Positions 12,401-27,400 of a DNA stretch of 64,000 nt are shown here, one piece after another. The notes beneath the pieces were generated by a model that was not told the DNA's origin, did no database searches, and was given only the letters and a program-made list of their open reading frames with translations. The stretch is from Leguminivora glycinivorella (lineage: Eukaryota; Arthropoda; Insecta; Lepidoptera; Tortricidae): contig NC_062982.1 in assembly GCF_023078275.1 (NCBI RefSeq), forward strand, positions 24,004,695 to 24,068,694, written 5' to 3'. Numbering within the stretch: the first letter of the stretch is position 1; the number at the start of each line of letters is the position of its first letter. The position numbers and the translations under genes are program-made.

Positions 12401-15400
12401 ATTAAGAAGTAAATTGTTGACAGTAAACCACTGCAGTACATCAGCTAACGTGCTATTAATTACATTGTAATCCGTAGATTTTCGGTCAACATTAAAAAGC
12501 AGTGATGTATCATCAGCAAAAAGTACTATTTCACAAAAGTTTTTTACTATATATGGCAAATCATTTATATAAACCAAAAACAGGAATGGACCTAAAATTG
12601 AGCCTTGTGGCACTCCTAATTGGACTACAGTCCCGCTAGAGCGAGTTTTGTTAACAACTACTGTTTGTGTTCTATTGCTAAGGTAAGAAGACATAAAGTT
12701 TAGGGCATTTATAGACAAACCATAGTGTTCTAATTTCAAAATGAGCGTTCCATGATCCACACAATCAAAGGCTTTTGAAAGATCACAAAATATGCCAATT
12801 GCATCACAAGAATTTTCCCAAAAATTATATATATGTTTAATGAGTACCGAAGCAGCATCGGTCGTGGAACGGCCCCTTGTGAAACCGAACTGTTTGCTTG
12901 TAAGTAATCTATGTCTGTTGAAGTGTCCCAGTAGATCATTTAACATTAGCTTCTCAAAGACTTTACTTAGTACAGGAAGTATTGATATGGGACGGAAATT
13001 GGTTATATCACTCGAATCACCCGATTTAAAAAGCGGTATGACTTTACTACATTTCATAAGATCTGGAAAGGTGCCTTGTGAAATTGAAATATTATATATT
13101 ACGGCCAAGTAAGGTGCTATTATAGATAGATAGATAGATAGATAGATAGTCATTTATTCATCACACAAGGTAATAGGTACATTTAAAATATACATTGTGT
13201 ACAAAATATCTATACTACTAACAAGTGTGACTAGTCTAGAATTTAAAAATTAATATTAATTAATAATAATTGCATTTCATTATTTTCACATTAACATTTC
13301 ATAAAATTCACTAATGGTATACACAGTCTTGCTTAATAAAAGTTCTTTCACTTGAGCACGAAACACTGTCAGTTTTGATTCCCTTTTGAAATTTTCAGGT
13401 AATTTATTGAAAAGTTTACGACCAATTACGCCTGGCAATTTTTGTGTCATGGCGAGTTTGTGGGGACTTACACAGAGATCGTTTGGGTAACGATTCGGGC
13501 GCTCGGAGTCACCTTTCTTTTTAAACATGTGTATATTCTCCCGAACAAACATAATGCATTCAAATATATATTGAGCCACAGACGTCATTATTTTAAGGGT
13601 TTGGAAGTATTCTCTGCACGTATCTCTGTATCCCGCGTTCATGATCACTCTTATCGCTTGCTTTTGCATTTTCAATACTCTCTGATGGTCTGACGAGTTT
13701 CCCCACAGAATTATACCGTAAGACATAATGGAATGTACATACGCATAATAGGATTGGATTAGACATTCATGGGATATAATTGTACGAAGTTGTTTAAGGG
13801 CGTAGACACCACTTGCCATTTTAGCACATACATTGTCTATGTGTGTTTTCCATGTCATAGCAGGATCAATGGTAAATCCTAACATTCTAACCATATTTGA
13901 ACTTTTCAAGCAGGTACCATTAGAGAGTTCAATTTTTACTTCGTCACTGATAGCAGTCTTACCGTTAAAAAGCATAATATGGGTTTTGTCAGAGTTTAAA
14001 ATCAGACCGTTATCATCAAACCACTCAATGACCTTTTCCATTGTACATTTAATTTTTTCTGAAATTATTTCAGTTGAGTCGCCTTTTACGACTATAGTGG
14101 TGTCATCTGCGTATATTATAAATTTACCATCTATGTCTAATCCTGCAAGATCATTCATAAACAACAAAAATAGGGTGTTGCCTAACGCCGACCCTTGAGG
14201 TACCCCAACATTTGGAACTGTTCTTGGTTTTGATTTCATTTTCTTTCCATGTATTTCAATTTCCACTGTTTGTTCCCTGTTTGTTAAAAATGATTCTAAA
14301 AGTTGCAACTCAGTTCCATGTATACCATACAATTTTAATTTTAGCAATAATAATTCATGATCAATACTGTCGAAGGCTTTAGACAGATCTAAAAATATTG
14401 CGGCTACTTTTTGTTTCTTGTCTAGTGTATGTATGACGTCATTTGTAAGCTGCAATGCTGCTGAGGTAGTTGATCTTCCTTTTCTGTATGCATACTGCGA
14501 GTCACTTAAAATATTATTTGTTTCCATGTAGTTCATTATAGTGCGGGATATTAATGACTCAACCACTTTTGATATTGTAGGGACTATTGTGATCGGTCTG
14601 TAGTTTGTTACTAATGTTTTGTCTCCTTTCCCTTTAAACAGTGGACACACACGTGTTTTTTTAAGCTCTTTAGGATAATTTCCTGACACATAAATTGTAT
14701 TAATATATCTATGACATGACTAATTACTTTAACTGATGTTCCCCATAAGTCTTCCGTTTTCTTTAAATTGAGTGACTTGAATGTTTTAACAATATTTACA
14801 GAGTCTACTTGACTAAATTCAAATGAATTATTACATTTCTTAACATTAGCACAAAGTAATGAATGGGCTTGAGCCGCAGAAGAATGTAAACATTTTGTGG
14901 TGTTAACGGCTATATTTGAGAAATAATCTTCGAATGCCGAGGCAACATCGCTGTTCGTCACTATTTGTTGATTATCTGATACAATGTTGACTTGACAATC
15001 GCGTGATTTACATTTACCAGCTTCTTTATTTATAATACTCCAAGTTGTTTTCACTTTGTTGTCCGACACTTTCAATTTAGAACTAATAAAGTTTTTCTTA
15101 GCAGTTAAACACACTTTCTTGAAGATTCTTGAGTAGTTTCTTACATAGTCCAGGAATTCTGAATTCTTGTTCAGCTCTCTCTCACCATAAAGTTCATAAA
15201 GTCTTTTTCTACTTTTGTGAATACCTACAGTAGCCCATTCACTAAACTTTGTTTTAACTTTTGACCCACTAATAGATTTCACTTTGAAATTGTTATTAAA
15301 TTGATTAAGAATTACATTGAAAACATCTTGATACAAATGATTACAGTCATAATGCGAAAATGGTATTATAGACAAACTATGTTGAATTTCATTTTTGAAT

Positions 15401-18400
15401 GATTCCAAGCGAGATCCAGTAATGGGTCTATATGTTATTGTTTGTGGAGTATCATGAATAACGTTTAAGAAAGCTGCCCTTTGGCCGCTGTGATCGGAAT
15501 GAAAACAGTTAAATAATTTCTTATCTGTACATTCACAGTTACAAAAAATATTATCTAGGCATGTTGCACTAGTCACACCTACCCGAGTAGGTTCAAGAAA
15601 TAAATTAAATAAATTAAATGATTTAAACAAACAGAACATTTTAACAGTATTACTAGATGACTCGAGCAAGTTAACATTAAAATCTCCACATAAAATAACA
15701 TGTTTTTGGCCCTTGCATACTAAATTCAGAACATTTTCCATTGTAGATTCAAATATGCTGAAGTCAGCTGATGGTGGTCTATAAACACATACAATAATAT
15801 ATCTGTCTAATTCAACACATGAAATTTCTATAGTTCTTTCTATGGAATATTTTACAACATCTTTGCGCTCTTTACACTTCATACAATTTTTAACAATAAT
15901 AAGGGAGCCACCATGAGCAGCAGATTTTCTGGCAAAAAAACTAGCTAATTTAAAATTAACATAATCAAATATCAACTGTTCTTGTTTCAACCAATGTTCA
16001 GTAATACACATAACTTCAACATTATTACTATCTAAAAATAATCCTACTTCTAATTCTTTGCTGGAAAAACCCTGAATATTCTGGTGAACAACGTTCATAT
16101 TCAGGTGTTTTTCCGCTGTCTTACAATCTAGTTTAAATGAGGCATGGGGTCCTTGGCTTTGTCAGCTGACTGAGACTTATATATAACACTATTACATCTA
16201 TTTGGCTCAATATTGAAGGCCAATAACTCCACTAAATATACAAATAATTTCTTTGGCAAAAATACCTTCCGTGGAGCTAGCATGAAGCGTTCAATGAATT
16301 TATTTAAGTCAAAGAAATGGTACTTTTTATTAACAGCTATGGCATGGTACATTAAATAATTATAGTAAGCTATCTTACAATTATAGTCATATGATACATT
16401 TTCTGCATAAGGTAGTGCACATAATATAATTTTCCCCACACCAGATTTTTCAATAACATTTAGTGTGGACATCAATTTATCTATGCTAAGCTTATCTACA
16501 TTAAGACTATTTCCTAATAAAATTACTAATGTAGTACTGCTATCATAACATCCCTTTGAAATAAGGTCACATAAATGAGACAAAGTAATGTTTTGATAAC
16601 AGTAATTTGTCACTTGTTGCTCTAACTGGTAGCTCAATAATGGGCCCATTCCTAACCCAATCTGATCTGAAAAAACAACCGTCTTACTGACTGCTCTAGG
16701 GGGCTGTTTAACTACTGCCGCATGCCTAGTTGTGTCGTGGGCCACATCGGCTTGAATAATCTTTGCTGGTGGCATTTGGCCACAATTACAATGTTTTCCA
16801 TTTAATAATGCCTTACACCGCTCCTCCAAATCTCTATTTTCTAGCAGCAATTTATTAAAAGCCTGTATGTGCTCCTCAACTTGTTTTTTAGTAGTCTCAT
16901 ACATGGTGGATACTGCCAAAAGCTCATCTTTCAGCCTGTTAATGTCGGCATTTAATTTCAGAAAATTTGATTCCTTGACTTCCAGCTCTGAATGACAGTC
17001 TTGAACCCTATTTTTCATAACTGTTAATGTATGTTTTAATTTACTATATTTTTTAATACATGCCTGGCCTTTGATCAGCTTTTGGGTTCTCCTAATATAC
17101 CTATTAATCTTAATGTACTTTTTTAACTTATTACTACTATTAAAGAATACTATGTGTTTGGAGTCCCTACTTAATTGTGTTTCACCGCTTACCAACTCTT
17201 GGTACACATTCTGTAACTGCGAAGCATCATAGTGCTCCCGCTCTTTCCTAAACAAATTAAGTTCCTCATTTGCCACACCCAGTTCTTCTTCTAACTGTGT
17301 GATGCGGGCCAAGGCCACTTCATGTGTCGAAGCGCACTGGTTGAAGGTGTCTATTGTGCCTTGCAAACGGTCCACTTCTCCGCGGGCATCAGTCAGCTGC
17401 ACATCATTGTCCGCCAGCTCCCTTCTCAATTCTGAGTTTTTGTTGATTATTTTCTGGAGCTCCACTTCGCTTTCCTCCCTTTCCTCCAACAACTGCTTCG
17501 ACAAGGCCCTCGACTCGTGTAGGTCCTGTGCTGTTGTTTTTAGCTGCATCTCTAGTTGTCGTGCCGTTGCCTTGCGAGTTTCGGCCGCAATTTCGGTGTC
17601 CATTGTCACTCGTCTGGCTTTCTGAAAGATGTAATAAAAAAGGATGAGTACTTATCTCAATAGAGATTGACAGATTTGCCAAGATGACGACAGAGATGAG
17701 AGCTGTAGGAATGAATAGTGTGCAGTGTGTCAGTAGTCGGCAGTGTCTGTGGCGAATGTGTCTTGTCTCGTCTTGTGCTTCCACTAGTTCGTCAAGCAAA
17801 GGGAGACTGCACGGTGCCAATGTTGTTTGTTTGACGTTGCTCACGGCCGCAGCAATGAGCTTTGTTTGAGTGTAGAAATAAATGATAAATAAAACGGAAT
17901 ACTCTCCCCGTTTCAAACGCAGATTCCAACGGCTGCGATCACTCGTTGACAGTTGGGTAGTCCTGCCTCAAAGTCCAATAAATACTCGGTGTAACGTTGC
18001 CAATTTCACCAAAACTGTATCACTGATAATACTTTACTACTTAAATTAACTAACAATGAGTAGAAGTCCTCTTTAAAGCTAAAAATAGAATTAAATTTCA
18101 ATATTTGAAATCAGCTGGTCACAGAGTCAACTTGACAGCCAACAGCTCTCTGAAGTCCTTTGGCGCCAGGTAACCTGCTCCAAAGTTCTTCATTCTTTGT
18201 CTGGCGAGGGCGAACATTCACACGTTAGATGTCTGACGGTCTGTTCCTCTTCGCCACACATCCGACAATCAGAGTTGTCAGTGTCCCATCTTGGCCACAT
18301 GAACGGATATATTCATATTTGGGGCTAAGTTGATCTGTGTAAGTTGTCCCCAATGTTTATTATTATTTTTTTTTTACAAGATTTGATACAGCTCGCCATT

Positions 18401-21400
18401 GATTTAGCAAAACTGTTTTTAGGATGTGGCTGAAAGGCGGCAGCGAGACCAACGGGCTGTACCCGCCGCCGTCCCTCTACTCCCTCCTGCGGCTGTACCT
18501 GCTGCCCGACATCGCCGAGGAGCACAAGCACTCGCTGGTGCTGTACCTGCTGGTGGACTACTCCATGCTCTACGAAGTCAGGTGAGTCCATCATTCAATT
18601 CATAAGTGCTCTTAGTCGAGTTCATAAATATGTGTACATTTTTTTATCTTATTGCAAGAAATTAAGGTGAAGAAATGTACACATATTTATGAACTCGACT
18701 GTACACTGTGTGTGTGTACTGTGTGTATGTAAGGCAGTGGAAAGTAATACTGCTGGGGCCCATTTCTCAAAACTGAAAGTAAGTTACAAGCGCAAGTCTC
18801 TTTCCAACTTGTCATATTAGACATTCACAACCGCTTGTAAATTGTAAAAGAAAGCATTTGGAAAGAGACTTCTGCTTGTAACTTGTAGCTTTCAGTTTTG
18901 AGAAATGGGCCCCCGGTCTAAAATTATTAAAATGTGTAATAAAATAAAATTAAAAAAAAAAAAAAATATTGGGGGACACCTTACACAGATCAACTTAGCC
19001 CCAAACTAAGCAAAGCTTGTACTATGGGTGCTAAGCGACGATATACATACTTAAATAGATAAATACATACTTATATACATAGAAAACGCCCATGACTCAG
19101 GAACAAATATCTGTGCTCATCACACAAATAAATGCCCTTACCGGGATTCGAACCCAGGACCGCGGCTCAGCAGGCAGGGTCACTACCGACTGAGCCAGAC
19201 CGGTCGTCAATGTTTCCTAATCACTGAAATCTTCTTGAAACTTGTTTTATACTACGTGATTAGTGCTGATTACTTACATAGTCAAAGTAATAATCTTTTT
19301 GAGTACTTTTGAGGCATGTTTGAAGTATCCGTTACATTCCCATACTTAGGGCCAGTTGCATCAACCACATTTGACAGACACATCATCGTCACGCACCAGA
19401 CGTCTATGGAACTTCCCATACAATAAAATTTAACGAACGCTTTCACGGTGACAGATGGTTTGATGCAACCTGGCCCTTATTATTCAAAAATCAATTCTCA
19501 TTTTATGATTCCATAACCCCGCCTTGAAAGAGGTATATTATATTGTATAATATCGAATATAATAGACGGCTACAAGTTGTTTGTTAAGACTTGACCTGAA
19601 TTCTTTAACGAAACAGATCGTGCCATTTGGCACATCGGATGTTTTGATCGTAAAAATTTAATGCATAAAATGTTTTATTTATAGGCTATCTTTGATCGTA
19701 AGATACATACATAGTACTTCTCTTTCAAATATTATTTTATTGCTAAGGTGTTTGAAGGTATTGAGTATTGTTTCGGATAATTATGTACCTTGTTGCAATA
19801 TTTACGAAAGTAAGTATTTAATAGGATAGGTATCTTTGCCAAACATTTGAAGCCAAGCATCGGCCTTTATTATGTAGTTCTCTTTGTTTCTCAGAGACAT
19901 TTATCCTACTATAATCTTGTTGCTCATAATAATGGTACAGTCAATAGAGTCGTATTTGAACGCTCTAACACCGAGTCTGTTGACTAAGGCACTGGTCCCA
20001 CCAATAGCGAGTAAACGATGAGTTATCGGTAATAGAATCGAACAAAAGATAGTCGCTCCCGTGTAACTAAAAGAGAGAGCGAGCTATTTATAGTTCGTTG
20101 CTCGGCGAGGAACTATATTTTACTTACACGGGAGCGACTATTTTTTATTCGTTTCTCTCGCCGATAGCTCGCTTGCTCGCCTTTGCTGGGACCAGTGCGT
20201 AACTAAACTGACACTGTAGACGGTATTGCACCGAGGTACGATTTTCTTGGCAAACATATGTGCCGTTATCTGCGTTAACGCCGTAAGCGCCATCGACAAT
20301 AAGGTCCCTTTACACAGATAAAGTGAATGTCGTGTCGTATCAGGCTGTCAAAGAAAAAGCCCAGGAAAAACATAGCTGGAGATTGCTTCACCGACAAGAG
20401 CCCAGCTAAATTTATGATGATGATGACCCAGATAACGTCACATATTCCTATTATTATAAGGCTGGTTTATTGTCAAGCAGACCGACTGCGTGGAGCCATC
20501 CGCAGGGAGCGTTTTAGAGTGGCGCGGACGACAACATGTTTATCGTGCGGATCGCTCCACGTGACACTAACGGCTCAGCCACGTCATCGGTCTAAGCGCG
20601 ACAGCGGTGAGCGGCGGCCATACATTAGAGCGAGACACAGCGATGGGACTTTTCATTCGCACGTATGGCTGCCGTTCACCGCTGTCGCGCTTAGACCAAT
20701 GTCGTGGCTGGACCGTAACACCAGGCTGCAGTGTCGTGGAGGCGACAGGCTGTAGCGGTGTGTGTGGCAGGTACGAGGCGGTGGTGCGGCGCCTCATGCA
20801 GTTCCCGACGATGTTCGGGCTGAGCCACACGGCCATCAAGGCCACGCAGGCCTTCTGGCATCTCGACCACAGGGATTTCGATGTGAGTGCTTCTATTTTA
20901 TACTTATCGAGTGTTTGCTTTCACTTCAGCCTTTGTTTTATTTGTCTTCGCGTTAAATTCGTAAATTACGGAATTCTCCATACATACTTCCACCCCCCAT
21001 TTTAGCCAAGAGGGGGGTTAGAAAGAGATAAAATGTACCCTATGTCACTCTCCATCACTTCAATTATTTCGACTTCAAAAATCATGGATCGGATTGGGTG
21101 ACCTTCATTAAGATCTTTTTTCTACTCCCGTACTGTTATTCGTGAGTTACAAGGTCGTGCATAGAACTTTAAAACCCTACATAAAAGATGTCAGGACAAG
21201 TCTATCTAGTCTATACCCTGAAAACATTTTGTAGCAGTAGCACGATATAGCTGTTAAAGTTCTGTAAATACATTGCTACCAACTTAACAAACCAATCACT
21301 TCATCGTAGAAAATTAAAATATTGTATGAAATACATTGTTGCTAACCTTAGAATGTCAGATAAAGCCTGGCATTCACAGAGTTGAGACTCATTCATTTTC

Positions 21401-24400
21401 TGCTGCGTTCATTGGCGACGCGTCGAATCGCATTCAAATGTATGAGAACTCGATTCAACTCGACTCGATTCGTCTTAGTGGCCAGGCTTCAAAGAACCAT
21501 ACCATAGACAGTTTTATTTTCATGTTTGTACTCAAACTGCATATTCAAAATGGTAGGTGGTCCACTAGATAACTAAGATGACTGAAAGTAGGTATTTGTT
21601 GAATTTATAATTTTCTTTCAAAATAAGTGCTTGGTCGTAGAAAAAGTATTGTATGCAACGGTGTTTAACTGAGTCAAAAAATGCTCGTGGCGTCTTTATT
21701 AACAATTTTCGGCTTCGCCTCAAATTGTTACCCACGCCACTCACCTTTTTTGACCTCTTTTAACCACCAGTTGCATAAAATACTATTAAAACTGTTTGCA
21801 ATAATGAATTGTCGAATGTCGAATAACGAATGAAAAGAATGGGTGATAAATATTTTATCTACGCAAAAGTGTTAATGGATCTAGTCTTTGTCGATTTAGA
21901 TAGATAAAACCTGGATTGATAATTTGATACTTGGCAGTTTCAAAAGGCTGTAAAAAAAGGGAACTATATTTTTTACTTGCTAGGTAAACTTGTATTTTAA
22001 GTTTGAAAAATGTTCACATTATTTGCGAAAGTATTTAGGTACCAGTTTTAGTTTTTATAAGTAATTTCAAATTTATCGTCACATCAGACTAGTTATGCTA
22101 GAAGACCTCAGCAACGCAAGCCTCGATGTTGGACTAAAAATGAATATGTCAAAGACCAAGATCATGACCAATCAAAGCACACAACGTAGGATTGAGATAA
22201 ACGGAGAACACATCGCATATGTCCAGGAGTACCTTTATCTGGGCCAAATAGTCTCTTTCCAGGCGCGACAGGACAAAGAGATCCAGAGACGCACTGAAAA
22301 CGCCTGGAAGAGCTATTGGTCGATGAAGCACTTGATGAAGGGAGACCTACCTCTGTCACTCAAACGTAGGCTCATGGACATGTGCGTACTTCCAGTTCTC
22401 ACCTACGGTGCTCAGACTTGGTCTTTGACAAAAGCTCAGCAGTCCAAACTCGGGGTTTGCCAAAGAGCTATGGAGCGCAGCATATTAGGTGTAAAGTTAA
22501 GGGACCGGGTCCGAAACACCACGCTGCGCTCTAAGACTCAAATAATAGACGTAGCTCAAAAAGCGGCTAAGCTAAAATGGGACTGGGCTGGCCACGTCTG
22601 CCGAATGCCGGACGACTTGTGGGCCAAGATAACCACGGAATGGGAGCCCCACGAGTCAAACCGGGGATCCGGCAGACCACGTCGGCGATGGCGGGATAAC
22701 TTGGACTCCTTTTTGAAAGATTGGCCAGATGTTGCTCCAAACAGGGATGAGTGGAAAAAGAGGGGGGAGGCCTTTGCCCAGCAGTGGGACACATTAGGCT
22801 CTAAATAATAATAATAACAGACTAGTTTAGTTTACACTCTTTGTTCAGTATAAAATACCCAAGTTTTGTTCCAGTTCGCCCTAGACCAGCTGCAATGCCT
22901 GACGGGCAACACTCTCTCCCCCTGGCAACACCACGCCGTCCTCTCTTCCCTTCTAGCACAGAACATGACACAGGCCGCCCTACAATACCTGCACGTGCGA
23001 AAACCAGCACCTGTCCAGAACAACAGGGTCAACGACCATGATAAATTAGAGGACTGGCAGAGCTGTTGCAACCTGTATCTAGCGAGAAAATTGGTGTTTG
23101 AGGCGTTGGACGTGGTCAGAATGTGTGCGCAGAACGCGGGGAGTCTAGAGGAGAAGCTTCACGTGTTGAACTTCTTTTTCAAAGGTAAGTTGCATAATGA
23201 ACTCGTATTTTTCGTCCAGAAACACCTGAACAGGATCTCCTAGTACCTATCCTTATCATTGTCCACTCACCTGTAAGAGGTAGATTATACTAGCTTTTGC
23301 CCGCGGCTTCGCTCGCGTTAAACTTCCACTTCTCATTTTAGGGAAGTGTGGGGGGGGAGGGGGTAGAAAGTGACAAAAGGTAGCCTATGTCACTCTCCAT
23401 CCCTTCAACTATCTCCACTTAAAAAATCACGTCAATACGTCGCTCCGTTTGGCCGTGAAGGACGGAAAAACAAACAGACACAGACACACACTTTCCCATT
23501 TATAATATTAGTATGGGTCAATTGTACTCACGGCATTTACCGCGTTTTGTTGCCGGTTTGCACTTATGGAATTGTAAGTTTACCTGTATAAAATCGCAGA
23601 AAAATCATAAAATACATTGTAAACATGTTGGTAATAGAGTTTTAATTTCAGGGTGCCGCAATACAGGGCAGTTGTCTAAACTCCTTCAAGTGACCTTACT
23701 GCCTTTTGAAGAGGAGGCGTTCATCAAGTACTTGGAGACGTGCAGCGACCCGCATACCTCGGACATACTCATCATGTACTACTTGCAGCAAGCCAGGTAT
23801 TTGGGACTATTTTTACATTTATTTATTAATATTTGTTGTTGCACAGGCAGCTTAAAGCTGATACGTGCACGTCAATGTCCTGATGCATTTTGTCCATTCA
23901 ATAAATATTTGTCGAGTCTTTTTTTAAAGAGTTCACTGTAGGTGCACTGATCACGGTTTCGGGCAAACTGTTCCACACTCTCACTACGTGGTTAGACAAG
24001 AAGTGACGTCTAGGGTTGCTACTGCTCTGTATCCGTGTCAACTTTAGGGAATGTCATCTCAATCTGTCACACACACTCTGAGTGAAAATGTCACTTAAGG
24101 TAGGTGTGAGTATTTTGTACTTTTCTATTAAGTCGCCGCGTTGTCTCCGTTGCTCCAAGGTTGTCAGACCCAATTCTTTTAACCTGTCTTCGTAAGGTTG
24201 GTTGCTTAAAAACAGTTATGTTTTTGTCATTTTTAATTGGCAATCAAATTGAATGTGGCCTTTATTTTGAAGCATCTAAAGACAAAGTCAAACTTAAGAG
24301 TCATAAGTTATTTTTCAGTTAGCCTTTCAAAATATACACAATTATGACCTACTTAATTACAAATTCAGCAAATCCCTTCTCATTTTGATATGAAGAAGGA

Positions 24401-27400
24401 TAATACTCTAGAGGTGTCTAAGAGGAAAGAGTTCATTTATTCGTGTTTAAATTCAAGTGCATACCTAAGCTTAAACCAAAAAATCGTGAGCAACTCCCGT
24501 CTAAAGCTTGTAAGTGATTGTTTATTTTCTAACCAGGTACTTAGAAGCTCAACAGCACAACTGCAAGCTCCGTCACACGAAGCGCGCCAACATAACCGCC
24601 TCCTCGTCCTCCATAGCGGACGCGTTAGACCGGCAGCAGGCACGAGACACGCTAGTAGATGTGGTGTGCGCGTCGCTGCCGACCATCGCCTCCAGAGTGG
24701 CGCGCACGGCGCTCAGCAACGACTGCGAGCCGCATAGTAAGTGTGCCGACATGACGCCAGCGTCCTCCATAGCAGACGCGCTTGACTGGCATACTAAGTT
24801 ACTTGTAACATGAGAATTATAAGTCGTAGCGATATACTTTAAATGGGAAAATTGTGGAGAATTTAATCAGGAATATTTCGCTCTTCGACATTCTTGTTGT
24901 AACTTCCATCCATCCACCGTTTTCATAAAAAACAACGGAAAATATAAAATGAAAAAGACTTCAATGCTATTTAGACACTGTAGAAAATTCAATGAGTACT
25001 TAGATAGTTTTATTGTAACGTCCTTAGTCCAAATTAAAAATAGGACATGTAGGATAGTTTGTAAGTCTTACGAGGTTAATATGTGTCTTTTTGTTTCAGT
25101 TTTGGCAGCCAAGCCGATGTCGGTGTTTGTTCAAGCGAAATCTCCTAAGAACACTTTCACCTACAAATCCTCCTTTATTCAGGTATTTTTAGTAATAACA
25201 ATGTGTATTTATCATAATCTCTTATTGAGAGAAAAAGTATACTTAAATGTGATGAGATTTTCCAGGACACGATAGAAAACGCAAGTGAAACCTGGGTAAA
25301 TAGACCTAAGATGAGGCGCGGTATTAAACGAGCGCTGAATATTGAAGACACACCCTTCATCTGCACTCCGAAGCTGTCAAGAACTAAGAGGTAATCATAT
25401 GTATACTAAATAATAAAACTCAAAAGAGATTATAAGCTATACATACTGCAAACCTTAGTTACTGGTTGTATTTCAAACCGTATACGCAATTTGTATGCCG
25501 GTTTAGTTCTAACAGTTTTTATCAATTTGTTTTTTTTTTAAGTTACATATTAGTTTTTTGTATGATTAACAGAAGAACTAAGAATTTGTTTGAGAGTTCG
25601 CATCCTCAAGGTAAACTACGAGCAAAACCAAAATATTTTTTTATTTATTTAATATTTATTGCTTGCACTTGGTTTACTATAAACTCGTATCGAACTTTGA
25701 GAAATACTTAACTGTTGTTCAATAAGCAGCCCTTGATTTGTTAGAATATTTTCAGTGCAGGTGGTGCTTTTTTACGCACTAGTGCGAGAAGAGATTTCAT
25801 TTCTTGTCAGGTCGAAACTTCGGAGGGTCATCTATCTGTACTGAAAAACGTTTATACACCTGCGAAAACGAAATTAGTAACTCGTGTCGATTTAAATAAC
25901 TCCTCTTCGGTCGTGTTTTAATTTATCGCCACTCGTTTCGAACTTCCTCTTTTCGCCACTTGTATCGAAATGTACTATTTCGTAATCGCTCTCGGTATTA
26001 AAATACACACATTTAACCTGCCTTTCCTTTTAGTATATTCAGTGACTTCCAATCCGAGTCGACGCCGCCAAAGCGCGCCAAACTCGACCTTACCGGCACG
26101 CCGCGAACGCCCAAGTTCCCGCGCACGCCGCAAGCCGAACACATGAGTCGACAGATGGCGACACTGTTGGACATGCCCGAAGTGCAGAGTCCGGATGGGA
26201 AGATATATGATAGGAGTGGGGCTGGGACGCCACATAGTATACTCAAGGTATGGCTTAAACCTATACTATAACGTCCAAAACTCCGTGTACAATAGGCTAC
26301 TTGCCTCCTAGTCAAATCAGCTTCTTTTTAAGAATTGTCACAACGAATTTGAACTTGCTAATATGGAATTAATATGAAATCGAATTGAGTGACGTCACGA
26401 TCAATTCAGTTACTTTATATATTTCTACCTGACTTATTAAATAGAAACTGTATTTTTAAAAAACTTCTGTCCATGGTTTTCTTTATTTTGTTCATGGTAT
26501 AAAATATTTTATTTTAAGAATGGTTAAGTTCCCTATTCAAGGAGACAACACCGATATCGGATGTCGGAAGGATTTCAATAGAAAAAAACCAAGAAGGCGC
26601 CTGTAATGTAATGTGGATATCGGTCCTATATTCGATCGGATCGGATAATGTGAAAAGGCACTTACTGTTCGCTGTAAATGTCAAAATTCTCGCAATTGTT
26701 GTAGAGTGGTAAAAGCTTGGAATCAGCTCCCGGAGGATGTAATATCGGCCCAAAGTGTAAACGAATTCAAGAATAAGTTAGACAAGCACAGTGCTAATTC
26801 CACATAACACCTGAAACCTCTACCGACAACTGGATACAGGCTTTATCAGTTACTACAACTGCCTGCCTGCTTTACAAATAATAATAATAATAATAAATTG
26901 CTAGGATCAGTCGCCATATTGTTTTATAGGTACACATACTTGTACATTTTGATCTTTCATTGTCTTGAACGTATTTTTTAGCGTTATTATCTAATTTGTA
27001 AATGTTGATTTTCATTTTGTATACAGATAAGAAACTCGGCCCTCGGTCGCGATGCTCCATCTCCGGTCGACTCCCGATACCTCGGAGACAGTGACGACGA
27101 ACTATTGGAAACTGCCAGCAACCACACTCACTACAGCGACTCCACCAACAAGTAAATAATATTAATTATAGCAATAGCACACTGTGCAACAAGGGAGGTA
27201 AGGGGGATATTGATAACGTGTGCTATAATTTGCGACGGCCACAGGCACAGGCAAAACACTTACAGACTGTCAAAACTTGGCACATATAGTTTCTTAATTA
27301 ACTTGGCACATATGGTTTGAAAATTGGCACATATGGTTTCAAAATTAACTTGGCACATAATATGGTTTCAATATTATCTTGGCACATATGGTTTCAAAAT

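Larger units (their letters stand above)
13161..17640 (-). mobile_element. LINE A: near full-length CR1/jockey-type non-LTR retrotransposon
   Basis: The - strand order is ORF1 (17609-16128), ORF2 endonuclease (16098 down to about 14690), RT (14689-13286) and a short 3' UTR ending at the (CTAT)n tail. It lies antisense in the ELYS intron. A 5' UTR may extend to about 18110. One frameshift splits ORF2, so this copy is probably dead although otherwise well preserved. Confidence 0.85.

Noticed and set aside
19141..19208. True tRNA gene
   Set aside because: A and B boxes are present but the cloverleaf is incomplete and it is joined to a SINE body with a poly-A tail.
20327..21005. Frames of 142 and 132 codons
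   Set aside because: They cross the palindromic MITE and the start of an ELYS exon in the wrong frame.
22095..22808. 237-codon + frame as a host gene
   Set aside because: It is the C-terminal part of an RTE-type LINE with a TAA tail.
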